A stretch of DNA of 64,000 nt, taken from the NCBI GenBank assembly GCA_905221605.1, contig CAJNDS010002273.1:346574-410573 (forward strand), given 5' to 3'. Below are positions 38,150-47,202 of the stretch, one piece after another. The DNA is from Symbiodinium natans (lineage: Eukaryota > Sar > Dinophyceae > Suessiales > Symbiodiniaceae). The stretch's first letter is position 1. Each line of letters begins with the position of its first letter. A program made the translations under genes and the position numbers. Under the pieces are notes generated by a model. That model saw only the letters and a program-made list of their open reading frames with translations. It searched no databases and was not told where the DNA came from.

Positions 38150-38237
38150 CTGGTTCTTAGTAGGGAATGACTGAATGAGGTACCTCCGTACTCCATTACA
38201 GGGTAGATGTAGGGCCCTAATTCCCTCATGCCCCTAC
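38150..38237 (-). mobile_element. Introner-like element, family C copy 2, acting as an intron
   Basis: 88 bp on the minus strand from GTAGGGGCATGAGGGAATT to TACTAAGAACCAG (GT-AG, phase 0). Ends GTTCTTAGTAGGG and GTTCTTCGTAGGGG are inverted. A related sequence lies at 1497-1560. Confidence 0.65.
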
Positions 38238-38536
38238 GAAGAACAGGGGGAGAATGCTGCAGAATTCAGCTCCTGTGGCCCGCAGATGTCTGTAGTTCTG
38301 CTCGGTGTTCAGCATGCTTCGTAGACATACTTGGTTCATGTGTAGCTCGCGGGCTTGGACCTGGATCCCTAAATGGGGGAGCCCAACTTCTTCTGACCCG
38401 ATAAATTGCTCTCCGGAGTCCTTGGCTAAGCCAAGCAAGCAGCATCCATCGATGAAAACCTCGGCAGGCGGAAGCCGCTTCCTACACCACACAGCCAAAG
38501 GCCTCTTCTTTCCCATGCACAGAAGCCATGTGATGC
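38238..38536 (-). CDS. Exon 1 (internal, 299 nt) of the 37880-38536 minus gene
   Basis: After CACGTTCAG it reads ITWLLCMGKKRPLAVWCRKR, then LPPAEVFIDGCCLLGLAKDS, then GEQFIGSEEVGLPHLGIQVQ, then ARELHMNQVCLRSMLNTEQN, ending CSILPLFF. Three exons give about 160 codons without a stop. I recognise no family. Upstream, QELDAWDQYNPTKAGK (38699-38746 region) may be another exon. Confidence 0.6.
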
Positions 38537-38611
38537 CTGAACGTGTAAGGACGCAAGGGGAAGCATGTTCCAACATGGAACATGCGGCAATTCGGGGGTG
38601 GGTGGGGGGTG

Positions 38612-38698
38612 GGGGTGTTCCCCAAATAGGGGTACCTTTTTGGAGGTTCCTGCAATTAGGATGATATCAGGGTACCCCTTTGGGAAATACCTACTTCC
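38612..38698. mobile_element. Introner-like element, family A copy 6
   Basis: CCCCAAATAGGGGTACC and GGGTACCCCTTTGGGAAAT are the inverted arms. It lies between the 38238-38536 exon and an upstream minus-strand island, as expected for an intron. Confidence 0.6.
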
Positions 38699-39289
38699 CG
38701 GCCTTCGTTGGGTTGTACTGGTCCCAGGCATCCAGCTCCTGCGTGCTAGCACACCCGGTATGTAACTCATGTTCGTGGTTACATCCCTTCAAGCATGGTG
38801 TAGGAGCATGTCCCTCACTTCACACTCTGCATATCTCTACATCACAGGGCAGACTAGTGTACAAAAAACCACCAAACTGACCAAACTGACGAGAAGCAAC
38901 CCCCTGCACGACTCCCTGCTTTCTTGGGGGGAGAGGGGATCCGCTGCTGCGTAGTCCCACGGAAAGAGGTGATGGTAGTCGTGCCAGCCCTCGCCCAGCG
39001 CCAGCAGAGAAACGAGCACGCTCACCTGAAGAGCGAAGGACCCTGATCTGACACAATGCCAGGACATGCAAAAACTGATGCCATGGTATATACGGCATAT
39101 GTATACGTGTAGATTCTATGAAAATGTAGATACGAACATATTAATTACTTTCGGATATGATGCGAACAAGAAAGATTTGATATGCTGACATGCTGATGCG
39201 CACTGATCTTCGCGTCAGAAAACACTACAGAAACAAGAAGACAAGAACAACAGCAATAACCAGAAGAAAGCCAACAGTACTGACTGACA

Positions 39290-39345
39290 ACCGTAATAAT
39301 AATAACAATAATAATCATAATAATCATAATAATAATAATAATAAA
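39290..39345. repeat. (AAT)n microsatellite
   Basis: AATAATAAC and AATCAT units. Confidence 0.88.
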
Positions 39346-39451
39346 GAGACTCTAATGACTAAGAAAAGCCGACACAAGGCACCTTGGGCCCGATGCCGAA
39401 AGCCTTAGGATCGAACGCGTAGGCGTTCCCGTCCTTGCGGGCCCATGCGAG

Positions 39452-39544
39452 GTCTAGGGCTTAGGGTTTAGGGTTTAGGGCTTAGGGTTTAGGGTTTAGG
39501 GTTTAGGGTTCAGGGTTTAGGGTTTAGGGCTTAGGGTTTAGGGT
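39452..39544 (+). repeat. Telomeric tract, TTTAGGG/CTTAGGG
   Basis: Thirteen units, four of them CTTAGGG. Confidence 0.92.
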
Positions 39545-39699
39545 GATTCTCCCTGCTCTTGTGGTGGATCTGGATGTCACAAACTTTGTGCACAAGACCG
39601 TATCTGCTGACCCTGTCTCCTGCTCTCCATGCGCCAGAGAGTTCACTGCGAAGGTGATGTGCTGAACGATCATCCAGCGGAGGGCGCCTGACAGCTCTC

Positions 39700-40088
39700 G
39701 TGCGAATCTCCCAAGCAAATTTCCTGCACATCCCGGATTCCATAGCCTTCGACTCGCAAACTGCAGCGCCTGCCACGAAGAGGCCGCCCCGAACATCCCC
39801 CCAGAGCGCTGCCAATGCGGCTGGCACCCCATGGGACCAGAGGGGGTCCCACCATAGCGAACACCTCAATTTGATGTGGCCGCATGGTCTTCGCTCAGGG
39901 TTCGAGGGAAGCGCCCAGGATACCTGGTGCTTGAAAACAGAACGGCCTACGCATTCCGAGCCAAACCCATAACAACCGAAAGAGTCCACCGCACGGTCGC
40001 CGAGCAGCGCATCGTGAAACTTCACGGTCGGGCCGAAATTTTCCACAACCCGCCGATATCTCAGCTGAAAGGCTACGAGCCGGTGTAG
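39700..40088 (+). CDS. Plus-strand coding region ending in a stop
   Basis: The right half (39903-40088) reads PGYLVLENRTAYAFRAKPIT, then TERVHRTVAEQRIVKLHGRA, then EIFHNPPISQLKGYEPV and TAG, with excellent coding character. The left half (39700-39972, other frame) contains HIPDSIAFDSQTAAPATKRP and may be a separate exon. A 171-codon minus frame covers the same DNA but fits less well. Product unknown. Confidence 0.48.
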
Positions 40089-40100
40089 GCTTCTGAAGGT

Positions 40101-40193
40101 CCCTAAACCCTAAACCCGAAACCCTAAACCCTAAACCTTGAACCCTAAAACCCCTAAAACCCCTAAAACCCCTAAACCCTAAACCCTGAACCC
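40101..40193 (-). repeat. Telomeric tract with CCCCTAAAA octamers
   Basis: CCCTAAA with a run of four CCCCTAAAA units. Confidence 0.9.
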
Positions 40194-40332
40194 TTCCAAA
40201 TCTCCTATGTTTTTAGCAGGATTCGAGTGGCAATCAAGGTGCAGCATGCAGTGTAGCAGTGTAAACGCACCCTTGGGCTTAGGGCCTGGCATGGTTTGAA
40301 GTTGGACAGAGGATGTCACGAACCCTAAAAAA

Positions 40333-40583
40333 AGGGTTTAGGGTTTAGGGTTTAGGGTTAGGGTTTAGGGTTTAGGGTTTAGGGTTTAGGGTTTAGGGTT
40401 TAGGGTTTAGGGTTTAGGGTTTAGGGTTTAGGGTTTAGGGTTTAGGGTTTAGGGTTAGGTTTAGGGTTTAGGGTTTAGGGTTTAGGGTTTAGGGTTTAGG
40501 GTTTAGGGTTTAGGGTTTAGGGTTTAGGGTTTAGGGTTTAGGGTTTAGGGTTTAGGGTTTAGGGTTTAGGGTTTAGGGTTTAG
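40333..40583 (+). repeat. Telomeric tract, 250 bp
   Basis: About 35 TTTAGGG units, near perfect, with two hexamer slips (TTAGGG). Confidence 0.95.
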
Positions 40584-40593
40584 GGCAATGCAG

Positions 40594-40679
40594 TGACTGC
40601 GAGGCGCTCTCAGATGTTTTGAAGCGCAAAACTCAACTTGAGCTCTGCTCAGAACTTACCACAAGCTACCGACACTCCG
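40594..40679 (+). CDS. Exon of a plus gene joined through a GA-AG telomeric intron
   Basis: After GCAATGCAG it reads DCEALSDVLKRKTQLELCSE then LTTSYRHS, leaving one base (G). The next exon supplies AG to make Glu. Product unknown. Confidence 0.52.
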
Positions 40680-40770
40680 GACACACCCCTAAACCCTAAA
40701 CCCTAAAGCCTAAACCCCTAACCCCTAAACCCCTAAACCCCTAAACTGCACTCCGAATACATGCAATCAG
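40680..40770 (+). repeat. Telomeric intron, CCCTAAA orientation, GA-AG
   Basis: 91 bp from GACACACCCCTAAACCC to CATGCAATCAG. No GT is available at the left border. A GA donor keeps the frame. Confidence 0.5.
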
Positions 40771-40860
40771 AGGGGCTCCCTGGTGGCCAGCCGAAACTTC
40801 GTCGCAGAGAACAGCCAGCCCACGTGCGCGTACCTCTTCTTACGTACCATGGAGGCCACT
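40771..40860 (+). CDS. Second exon of the 40594-40860 gene
   Basis: It reads EGLPGGQPKLRRREQPAHVR then VPLLTYHGGHC and ends CACT|GTAGTTTTAGGG. In-frame codons continue to the left as LHSEYMQS, so the start is approximate. Confidence 0.52.
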
Positions 40861-40864
40861 GTAG

Positions 40865-40927
40865 TTTTAGGGTTTAGGGTTTAGGGTTTAGGGTTTCGGG
40901 TTTAGGGTTTCGGGTTTAGGGGTTTAG
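40865..40927 (+). repeat. Telomeric tract, TTTAGGG
   Basis: Eight units with TTTCGGG variants. Confidence 0.9.
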
Positions 40928-41164
40928 CATCTTCAGTGCTACCCACTTTGAAAAATGGGTCTGGTGGGTAATGCTTCAAAGCGATGCGCTTCCTTGTGAC
41001 AGTCATTGTTCCGTGTGCGCACGTTCACATGGCAAGGCAACTTCCCACTACTACAGCACCGCTGCCGGGGTGCCAGAAGCCCGCGTTCCGGTCATGTGGA
41101 TCACAGCGCGTGTCGCTGGCAACGTGGTGCATGGCATGCCTTTCTTTTAAAGGCAGACGCGCCG

Positions 41165-41446
41165 CAGACGCGCTCTCTCAGGTAAGGATTGCAAGACACC
41201 AAGCAGAGACTTTTCGGGAACCCCATAGATGTGAAAGCCAAGCTGCGTCAGAGCCCAACCCTGGATGGGGCCTTGATCCGCCATGGAAAACATGAGCATC
41301 AGCATCGCCTGGAAAGAATCGACTTCTCGGACCGCTTCAAAAGCTTCAACCAGAGCATCCAGAGCCTCTAACATAGGGGATGCCACGTAGGACTGGTGCG
41401 TCCACCTCGGAAATTTGAATGAGGGGACAAATGACAGCTTCACCAA
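41165..41446 (-). CDS. Helical minus-strand exon, product unknown
   Basis: It reads VKLSFVPSFKFPRWTHQSYV, then ASPMLEALDALVEAFEAVRE, then VDSFQAMLMLMFSMADQGPI, then QGWALTQLGFHIYGVPEKSL and LGVLQSLPER. Helices with strong hydrophobic faces; one of the most protein-like segments of the window. No family recognised. Confidence 0.55.
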
Positions 41447-41644
41447 GTTACCAGGCTGAACACCTGGGCCTTGGCGGCCTTAGTCTCAACTCACTCCTGG
41501 GCCGCCCCGCAGCCTGTGTACGCCTGCGGTGACGCCGAAGCCGCTAATGGGCCAGAGAGCCAAAGCCAAGAGGCCCGTACGCCAGGGCACCTGCATGCTG
41601 CTGCATGCTGCTGCATGCTGCTGCACGCTGCATGGTGCGTGCTG

Positions 41645-41963
41645 CTTCGTCACAAAAAGAGTCCACGTCCTGAGCACCTGTCCACTGAGGCAGAGCCGGA
41701 GGCCGTAGAATGCAAGCAGGTGTCGCAGGGGAATTCCCACCGCTTGGAAGATGATGCCATTCCTTTGCGGGGACACTCAGTCAAAAGCATGGCTTGCAGC
41801 GACCACAAGACAACGAGATTCATGAGCGCAGACATCGCATCGGCACAGGCGCACCAGCAGGTTCCCCGTGCTTCATTAAAGCTTCATGAGAGCCCTAGCT
41901 TGGTCGAAGGCCCCAAGCCCATGCCAAGCCCTGGCTTTTGCAGGGCATGCGCAACTCAGAAGG
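41645..41963 (+). CDS. Exon 1 of a plus gene split by a telomeric intron
   Basis: The frame is open from 41471; the convincing part reads SPRPEHLSTEAEPEAVECKQ, then VSQGNSHRLEDDAIPLRGHS, then TTRFMSADIASAQAHQQVPR, ending GFCRACATQK. It ends G|GTTTAGGG with one base left over. A CTGCATGCTG tandem repeat (41598-41636) lies upstream. Confidence 0.5.
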
Positions 41964-42035
41964 GTTTAGGGTTTAGGGCTTAGGGTTTAGGGTTTAGGGT
42001 TTAGGGTTTAGGGTTCAGGGTTTAGGGTTAGGAAG
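41964..42035 (+). repeat. Telomeric intron, GT-AG, with GAAGG direct repeats
   Basis: 72 bp: GTTTAGGG nine times with variants, ending GGGTTAGGAAG. GAAGG lies at 41959-41963 and 42032-42036. Phase 1. It restores ATQK-G-GVATT. Confidence 0.55.
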
Positions 42036-42265
42036 GCGGAGTGGCGACCACAGTTGCCGCATGTAGCTCGTCGCTCGTGCCAAAGCAGTCGGGCTTTGCC
42101 TGTGCTCAGGATTCCCAGCTCCTAAGGCTCTTCTTCAAGTACGACCCTCTTGGCTTCAAGGCCCAAGCCCACATGCAACCAACACAAACCCACGAAATGC
42201 CAGCAACATTTCAACAACTCATCACAAGATCTAAGGGTAGTTCTCTGGCCCTTAATAACCCTTAA
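42036..42265 (+). CDS. Exon 2 of the 41645-42265 gene
   Basis: In phase: GVATTVAACSSSLVPKQSGF, then ACAQDSQLLRLFFKYDPLGF, then KAQAHMQPTQTHEMPATFQQ, ending SLALNNP and TAA. Clear coding composition; product unknown. Confidence 0.52.
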
Positions 42266-42883
42266 TATGGTCCCTTATAGCTACCCGAAGACAAGACCCA
42301 GAGCGGCTACTGCAGCCTAAGCGGCTTCTTGTTCGACCGCAGGGCCCTAGGGGGCCAGTCGTGCCGCGTGGGCCGCGCTTTCCCAGAGCTCTCTGTCTGG
42401 GGTTGTGACTCCATGGCTGGATCCATCCGTGATCGGAAAATCCCCAAATACCCCCCCTCAAGCCCTTAAACCCTAAACCCCCACCCTAAACCCTTAAATT
42501 CTAAACCCTAAATGCTCATCCCATGAAAGGAGGTCCAAGATTTTGGGGGTGGCAAGGTGCAGACCCCCTTCCATCGCGCTTGCCGAGTTCCTGTTCTTCC
42601 TAATTGCGCACCCTTCTTTACCGAAGCCAAGATCGGCGGCGGCAAGCACAATCCACAGTGCAAGAAGGCATCTTCCCAAACCTTCGGGTTTCACTCCCAT
42701 TTGAGGGTTTCCGAGAATAGAGTTGTGCCCTTCGGTATTTCTCCAGGGGTTTCCAAGGCGAAATGCCCAAATCTCTACTCAAGAGGCCTGCTAAGAAGGC
42801 CACGAGCCCTATTTAAACCCTCAAGCCCCAACCCCCCTTTTTGCCTCAGGTCTCCTTGGGTAGCTTGCCTGTGACTGGCACCC

Positions 42884-42992
42884 TAAACCCTAAACCCCTA
42901 AACCCTATGAACCCTATAAACCCTATGAACCCTATAAACCCTATAAACCCTATAAACCCTATAAACCCTATAAACCCTAAAGACCCTAAACC
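42884..42992 (-). repeat. Telomeric tract with CCCTATAAA nonamers
   Basis: About eight CCCTATAAA/CCCTATGAA units flanked by CCCTAAA. The same nonamer (as TTTATAGGG) forms the tract at 52846-52945. Confidence 0.9.
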
Positions 42993-43000
42993 CTCAAAAC

Positions 43001-43063
43001 TTCCCAAGCGCTTGCCTCATCCTGCCGGCCGCGCCCAGACCTTTCGTCCACCAAAATCTGCTT
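43001..43063 (-). CDS. 63-nt minus exon between converging telomeric tracts
   Basis: After GCTCTCAAG in phase 0 it reads KQILVDERSGRGRQDEASAW then E, ending |GTTTTGAGGG. Twenty-one codons of good coding composition. Product unknown. Confidence 0.48.
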
Positions 43064-43084
43064 CTTGAGAGCCCAGCGGCTTTG

Positions 43085-43155
43085 GGTTTAGAGTTTAGGG
43101 TTTAGGGTTTCGACTCTCAAGGGTTTAGGGTTTAGGGTTTAGGGTTTAGGGTTTA
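43085..43155 (+). repeat. Telomeric tract interrupted by TTTCGACTCTCAAG
   Basis: Two blocks of TTTAGGG separated by the start of the 33-bp box; a further box copy follows at 43153-43186. Confidence 0.88.
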
Positions 43156-43324
43156 ACTGTTCATACTTGGAGAATCCAGGCGAGGCACGCTGTCAATCAG
43201 GTTGAGGGTTTAGGGTTTAAGGCTTTTTTTCTCACCTGCCCAGATTCAGGGCCGCCTCACCTACCTACCCTACAGATGTTCAAAGATTCTGTCGCCATAC
43301 ATATGTTCTATTCCGTGCCTATAT

Positions 43325-43378
43325 GTATATTTATATACATGCGTGAGTATAGATGTATGCATACACACACACACACAC
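43325..43378. repeat. AT/AC microsatellite
   Basis: TATATTTATATAC followed by (AC)8. Confidence 0.85.
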
Positions 43379-43478
43379 CTGTGCAGATTATGTGGTCCCA
43401 TGGGTCAAGAACCAAGCAGCCCTCCAAGGGCAAAGCATGCACAGCGCAGTAAAGTGAGCGTCGGCAGTTGTCCGCAAA

Positions 43479-43562
43479 ACCCTAAACCCCAAACCCCAAA
43501 ACCCTAAACCCTAAACCCTAAACCCTAAGCCCTAACCCTAAACCCTAAACCCTAAACCCCAA
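43479..43562 (-). repeat. Telomeric tract, CCCTAAA
   Basis: Twelve units with CCCCAAA variants. Confidence 0.92.
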
Positions 43563-43640
43563 TATCTGCTAAGATCCATTGGCATCTGCCAAGCGATGCG
43601 CGAGGCCCGGGCTTGAACTCCTCCAGCTCACTCCTGAGCA
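43562..43640 (-). CDS. Minus-strand exon, 79-nt island between telomeric tracts
   Basis: It reads LRSELEEFKPGPRASLGRCQ then WILADIG, ending at |GTTTAGGG. The CAAGG direct repeat flanks the tract on its right (43639-43643 and 43725-43729). Confidence 0.42.
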
Positions 43641-43641
43641 A

Positions 43642-43722
43642 GGGTTTAGGGTTTAGGGTTTAGGGTTTAGGGTTTAGGGTTTAGGGTTTGGGGTTTGGGG
43701 TTTGGGGTTTAGGGTTTAGAGT
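43642..43722 (+). repeat. Telomeric tract, TTTAGGG, with CAAGG direct repeats
   Basis: Eleven units, three TTTGGGG. Confidence 0.92.
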
Positions 43723-43825
43723 TTCAAGGGGTGAACTTGTCCGCAGTTTACCCCCTGCTGCCCTAGGACAATCGAAGCTGGCAGATCCACCCTAAACCCT
43801 AAACCGTAAAACCCTAAGCCACATG

Positions 43826-43928
43826 GGGGTTTCCGAAATTCGGAGTACCTTATTGGGGGCCTTATTATGAGGGAATCCTACTAGTTGGGGGTTGATTATA
43901 GGGGTCCTTTTTTTTGGAAAACGCCCAC
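43826..43928. mobile_element. Introner-like element, family A copy 7
   Basis: It starts GGGGGTTTCCGAAATTCGGA and ends TTTTTTGGAAAACGCCCACA. The inverted arms are diverged. CCCTAAA tracts abut both sides. Confidence 0.6.
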
Positions 43929-44006
43929 ACCCTAAGCCCTAAACCCTAAACCCTAAACCCTAAACCTTAAACCTTAAACCCTAAACCCTAAACCTAAACC
44001 CTAAGC
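43928..44006 (-). repeat. Telomeric tract, CCCTAAA
   Basis: Eleven units with CCTTAAA variants. Confidence 0.92.
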
Positions 44007-44287
44007 CACATCCATCTTAGGCTCGGGCTTGGACATGTGTGTCATCAGCCTTGGAGGGCCGGGCCCACGTCCGCCTACATGTTCCTACACATCGGTTGTT
44101 GTACATTATATATAATGTTATTATATGACATGATATGATATTATATTGTATGATGTTATAGTGCATTTTAATTTTACTATGTTGATTGCAGTATTGTTCT
44201 TATTGTTTCAATGTATTCTTCTATTCTGATACCACGATACTATTCCAACGACGATGGTTGTAGTCCGGGGGGGGGGTTCTTGAGAAG

Positions 44288-44349
44288 CCTCACTTTTGAC
44301 GAGGCGAGGGAGACGTGCGAATACCTCCTGGCCATGATCCATCTGTGCG
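44288..44349 (+). CDS. Exon before family D copy 2
   Basis: It reads SLTFDEARETCEYLLAMIHL then C, leaving G at the donor CG|GTTGTCAAAAT. Upstream boundary uncertain because a G-run precedes it. It joins 44449-44510 in phase. Confidence 0.5.
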
Positions 44350-44448
44350 GTTGTCAAAATTATGATCCCTTTTGGGGTACCCTAAATATTCGGTGCAGTC
44401 TTATCATAGGGATCCAAAAAAGGGACCATAATTTTGCTAGGAATCTAG
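44350..44448 (+). mobile_element. Introner-like element, family D copy 2, acting as an intron
   Basis: It starts GTTGTCAAAATTATGATCCC and ends ATTTTGCTAGGAATCTAG (GT-AG, 99 bp, phase 1). The inner arm TTGTCAAAATTATG is inverted against CCATAATTTTG. The frame is lost with the earlier AG (44439-44440) and kept with this one. Confidence 0.58.
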
Positions 44449-44510
44449 GATGTCTTTCTACTGCCGGTGTATCTTTCCGATGTTCCATGGACAGCGATTC
44501 AGCTGAATGA
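44449..44510 (+). CDS. Last exon after family D copy 2
   Basis: G plus GA gives Gly, then CLSTAGVSFRCSMDSDSAE and TGA (44508-44510). Product unknown. Confidence 0.48.
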
Positions 44511-45340
44511 CGTATGCTCATGTTTACTACTTGAACTCCATGCTGGTTGGGTCTGGTATTGCAAGCAAGCATCACCTTGGGATAGGGTGCTGAGATGCGG
44601 ACATCTTGTGCAGCATTTGGCAGGTGAAGTCCTGACGCTTTGTGCGCGTGCGCGGACACCCACACACAAGCGAACACTAACCGAACGAGCAACTGGTGAC
44701 CACGCCCCATGAAAACGAAACAAGGAACCCCCAAAATGAACAACATCTGGGAATGACACAATATGGATACTTCTTGCAAGAGCCATAAGTCCTGCCAAGT
44801 TCAGCCGAAGATGTCTTGCAATGGAAGCACAGGTAGCAGGAAAACGCGCATGAGCAGCCAACTTTTTTTGTTGCTTTCTACGTCTCCGCTTGTGCTAGTC
44901 CAACTCCATTCTGTTGCTTCGCCTGATAACTCATAGATTTTGGCATCTTGCATGGAGCCTGCAGCGCCGTCAAATGACCAGATTATTGATTCTGATTGCT
45001 GCTGCAGTGTTCTTGCTAGTTCAGGTTATATCTGAATATTTTCGATCTCTTTGATTCTTATTTCTGAGTACTACTGGATATGTTTGGTCGGTTTTTTCAT
45101 GATTATTGAAAATAAATGAAAATAATGATGGTTACTGACGCTGCTTGCCCCTCAAGGCTTTCACTCGAGTGCAGGGTTTAGGGGCCTAAGGGTCCAGGGA
45201 GCCTTTCCTTTGCCGTCCCTGACCTTCCATGACTTCCTCGTTTGAACCCAGACTCTTGACGTCAGCTGGCACGACGGGTCTTCCGTGACTCCTAAACCTC
45301 AAACCCCAAACCCCAAACCCTGAACCCTGAACCCTAAACC
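44511..45340. other. No firm gene
   Basis: Minus 44360-44779 and 44499-44861 frames are open but not clearly coding. TTTGAACCCAGACTCTT at 45241-45257 matches 28717-28733. Confidence 0.35.
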
Positions 45341-45356
45341 CGAACTTGGCTTAACG

Positions 45357-45425
45357 ACTTCCACCTGCGCTGGCGAAGCGCACTCTTGAAAGAGCCCAGT
45401 CCTTGATGTCTTCGCAGACTTTCAG
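45357..45425 (-). CDS. Short minus-strand coding-like exon
   Basis: It reads CEDIKDWALSRVRFASAGGS then R and TAA, after CCCTGAAAG. Good composition but only about 23 codons. Confidence 0.35.
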
Positions 45426-45503
45426 GGACCTTGTCAAGAGCCCCACTACACCAAGTCCACGGCAACATCGGGTCGGGAAGGAAGAGGTGTCCAGCCCGAT
45501 TTA

Positions 45504-45938
45504 ATGCCACCAAACTCAGGCCATGTTGCTGATCTTTTAGAGACCGCTTTTCCGAAAACCACACCAGCACAGCCAGACCCAGCACAGCGAGCCTGTTCGC
45601 CAAAGACACGCAGCGCGCTGGACCCAAATGTCATGCTCAGCTGCGTGCTCCGGCTCCTCCTTCAGCACCTCATCGCCCTTTCCCTTTGTAAACTGATGGC
45701 GGAACACACCTCGATGCACCTGAGAAGGTTCTCAGGCTTGAGTGGGAACTCTTCCTGCCTTCTTCAGTACTGTCCATCAACACCACACATGGATTCAGGG
45801 CTGCATCTGGTCAAAAACCCAGACGGCTGTGGGCTTGAAGCTCCAACATTGTACAGTGGCACTAAGTGTCAGACGCAGCGCTTGAAGATTTTCGCCAGGG
45901 CCTCCCAAGCACTGCTCAGACTGGTAGTAATGCCATGA
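45504..45938 (+). CDS. 144-codon plus open frame, doubtful
   Basis: ATG to TGA. Segments such as HVADLLETAFPKTTPAQPD and CVLRLLLQHLIALSLCKLMA are protein-like, others less so. No splice or repeat evidence helps. May be real or a shadow of minus-strand exons. Confidence 0.25.
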   Translation: MPPNSGHVADLLETAFPKTTPAQPDPAQRACSPKTRSALDPNVMLSCVLRLLLQHLIALSLCKLMAEHTSMHLRRFSGLSGNSSCLLQYCPSTPHMDSGLHLVKNPDGCGLEAPTLYSGTKCQTQRLKIFARASQALLRLVVMP

Positions 45939-46204
45939 CCCCGTGGCCTGCATACAGACCAAATAGGCTCTGCACTACTACTGCCAAGCTGCTCAAGCAC
46001 ATGATGTTGACTTGCCATGCCCCAGTCTAGTAGAACCCTGGTTTTTGGAGTGCACTGCAAAACCCTTAAAGCAACTTCTCTGCCCTAAAAGAAGCTAAAC
46101 TTAGAGTGTGTCTGCACTTCCAGCAAGAAGCACCCCACAAACTTGTTGAAGCTCACGACTACGTCGTTGAGGAGCCACGCGGGCGTGCCGGCCCGGTGCG
46201 AAGT

Positions 46205-46265
46205 GGGGTTTGGGGTTTAGGGTTTAGGGTTGAGGGTTTGGGGTTTGGGGTTTGGGGTTTGGGGT
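46205..46265 (+). repeat. Degenerate telomeric tract, TTTAGGG/TTTGGGG
   Basis: Eight to nine heptamers, half TTTGGGG. Confidence 0.85.
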
Positions 46266-46340
46266 TCGGTTGCTGCAGGTTCCAAGGCCTGGATGTTGAA
46301 GAGCACTCGGTCCAAGAGTTGCTCTGCCTAAGCTTCTAGG

Positions 46341-46516
46341 GTTCTTAAGAGGGGGGTTCAAGGGGGTTTAGGGTCAGGGTTTAGGGTTAAGGGTTTAAGG
46401 GAGGTATGTAGCCCAAGGTTCCCTAAAACTCCCCACTACTCCCTAATACTCCCTAAGGCTCCCTAAGCATCTCTAAGGTTCCCTAGGTACCCCCCTTGAA
46501 CTCCCCCCTCCCTTGA
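46341..46516. mobile_element. Inverted-repeat element, family H
   Basis: AGAGGGGGGTTCAAGGGGG at the left is inverted against CCCCCTTGAACTCCCCCCTC at the right. The interior holds telomere heptamers and a tandem CTCCCTAA(T/G) repeat. About 176 bp, single copy here. Confidence 0.6.
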
Positions 46517-46589
46517 AAAACCTATAACCTAAGCTGGGTGTCGAAAGCTGTCAAGAAACCCCACAGCGACATCACAACATGCTCTCATC

Positions 46590-46960
46590 AGTATGACTAT
46601 AAGTAACTATATATAACAGAACTCTATGTAACCATATACAACTATATATGACTATATGTTCCTATATGTGACTATATGTTCCTATACGTAACTAGAAATA
46701 GCTACATATAACTATGTAAAACTATATAGAACTATATCAAACTATACTTAGCTATATTTAGCCATATATAACTATATATAGCTATATCTAACTATATCTA
46801 ACTATATACAAGTATATATACCTCTATATAACTATGTATAACTATGTAGAACTCTATATATAACTATGTACAACTATATCTATAACCATATATAACTCTA
46901 TATATGTATAACTATATGTAACTACATATAACAATGTCTAACTATATACAGCTACTTCGA
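46590..46960. repeat. AT-rich minisatellite, unit near AACTATATATA
   Basis: About 30 degenerate copies of a 9-12 bp unit (AACTATATA, GACTATATGTT) over 370 bp. Confidence 0.88.
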
Positions 46961-47145
46961 GTCCGAGCTGCAACGTCTACCGGATCCACGTCGAGGTCTC
47001 CTTTCGGCCTGGCCTTTCGCCTGGCGCAGAGTACAGAGGCTGAGTGGGCTTCTCAGGGGCCCTATATCGTGCAACACTAAGCAACCTACATGTTACAGGT
47101 CGTTTCAGGGCCTTGGGTTATCTCACCCTTAGATGTCTTGCGCTG

Positions 47146-47176
47146 CCCCCCCCCCCGCCCCCCGCCCCCCCCCCCC
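47146..47176. repeat. C-run
   Basis: About 30 bases of C broken by single G. Confidence 0.88.
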
Positions 47177-47202
47177 GAACTTTTGAAACCAAGGAGCATT
47201 TT

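Noticed and set aside
39531-40046. 171-codon minus open frame, the longest non-repeat frame there
   Set aside because: The plus strand over the same DNA (39903-40088) has clearly better coding character.
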